Both the position numbers and the translations under genes were made by a program. The notes under the pieces were generated by a model. That model was not told where the DNA came from and did no database searches. It worked only from the letters and a program-made list of their open reading frames with translations. Source: an archaeon (lineage in GTDB: Archaea; Methanobacteriota; Methanobacteria; Methanobacteriales; Methanobacteriaceae). Taken from it: a stretch of 5,310 nucleotides of DNA. The stretch covers positions 1-5,310 of the forward strand of contig JAKSUE010000107.1 of assembly GCA_024409165.1 (NCBI GenBank), given 5' to 3'. Positions 5,164 to 5,310 of this stretch are shown one piece after another; position 1 is the stretch's first letter, and each line of letters begins with the position of its first letter.

Positions 5164-5310
5164 TCACTTTAATTTAAATTTTACACTTTCATTGTATTTT
5201 TTTAAAGCTATGGTCAGTTTATAGGATGATTTAAATTTTACATTTTTATTGTATTTTTTTAAAGTTATGGTTATTTTATTGTGTGATTTAAATTTTATTA
5301 ATTTGTTTAA
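5164..5310 (-). CDS. Partial CDS: C-terminal end of a Lys-rich repeat protein, cut by the window edge
   Basis: Forty-eight sense codons stay open on the - strand from the window edge to TGA at 5164-5166. In DNA this poor in G and C, such a run without a stop is unlikely by chance, and the other frames I checked through the repeat have stops. The peptide contains two 19-residue repeats, SHNKITITLKKYNKNVKFK and SSYKLTIALKKYNESVKFK, with the end of another (LIKFK) at the edge. It is rich in Lys, with alternating hydrophobic residues that suggest beta strands. I do not recognise the family; a surface or repeat protein is one guess. The gene would be upstream of rpn in the same direction, 134 bases away. 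The alternative is a noncoding tandem repeat that is open by luck. Confidence 0.45.
   Translation of the reverse strand, partial: LNKLIKFKSHNKITITLKKYNKNVKFKSSYKLTIALKKYNESVKFKLK
5172..5297. repeat. 57-bp tandem repeat, two full copies and part of a third
   Basis: Copies at 5172-5228 and 5229-5285 differ at 8 of 57 positions; a third begins at 5286 and matches for 12 bases (ATTTAAATTTTA). The period is a multiple of three and keeps the - strand frame open, encoding the 19-residue peptide repeat. Six of the 19 residues differ between copies, so most differences change the protein. Confidence 0.85.

Overview
The window is very AT-rich. It carries archaeal signals: AGGTGAT-type ribosome binding sites three bases before several starts, and a BRE-like GAAAAG next to a TTTATATA box. 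The proteins (a membrane-anchored CapA, an exported DUF1002 protein, an Rpn-like nuclease) fit a Methanobacteriales methanogen such as Methanobrevibacter or Methanosphaera. The genus is an inference; there is no rRNA or tRNA here to settle it.

Layout. On the + strand are capA-like (56-1174, TTG start) and a 499-residue protein (1230-2729). The latter joins a DUF4145/HEPN-like N-terminal domain with an Rx4H motif to three AP2-like repeats. A compact bidirectional terminator (about 2798-2850) separates these from the - strand genes. In transcription order the - strand holds: the C-terminal end of an unidentified Lys-rich repeat protein cut by the window edge (5310-5164); a 275-residue Rpn-family PD-(D/E)XK nuclease (5029-4202); a 72-residue protein that is a second copy of that nuclease's C-terminal region (4166-3948); and an exported DUF1002 protein (3734-2904).

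The most interesting locus is the Rpn pair. The nuclease gene contains an internal Shine-Dalgarno followed by ATGATG, in frame with the last 61 codons. Immediately downstream, a separate ORF repeats that segment (about 72% identity over 58 aligned residues by hand), and its recognisable nucleotide homology begins just before the same Shine-Dalgarno. In characterised bacterial Rpn systems, such an internal C-terminal product neutralises the full-length toxic nuclease. This looks like an archaeal version with an extra stand-alone antitoxin-like copy.

Other items are the HEPN plus three AP2-like domain fusion, a 47-bp tandem duplication carrying operator-like inverted repeats upstream of the DUF1002 gene, and recurring TTGTATA half-sites upstream of capA, DUF1002 and rpn. 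An in-frame duplicate of the capA tail also lies beyond its stop codon. No CRISPR array, insertion sequence or RNA gene was seen. No stretch over 300 bases lacks a gene.
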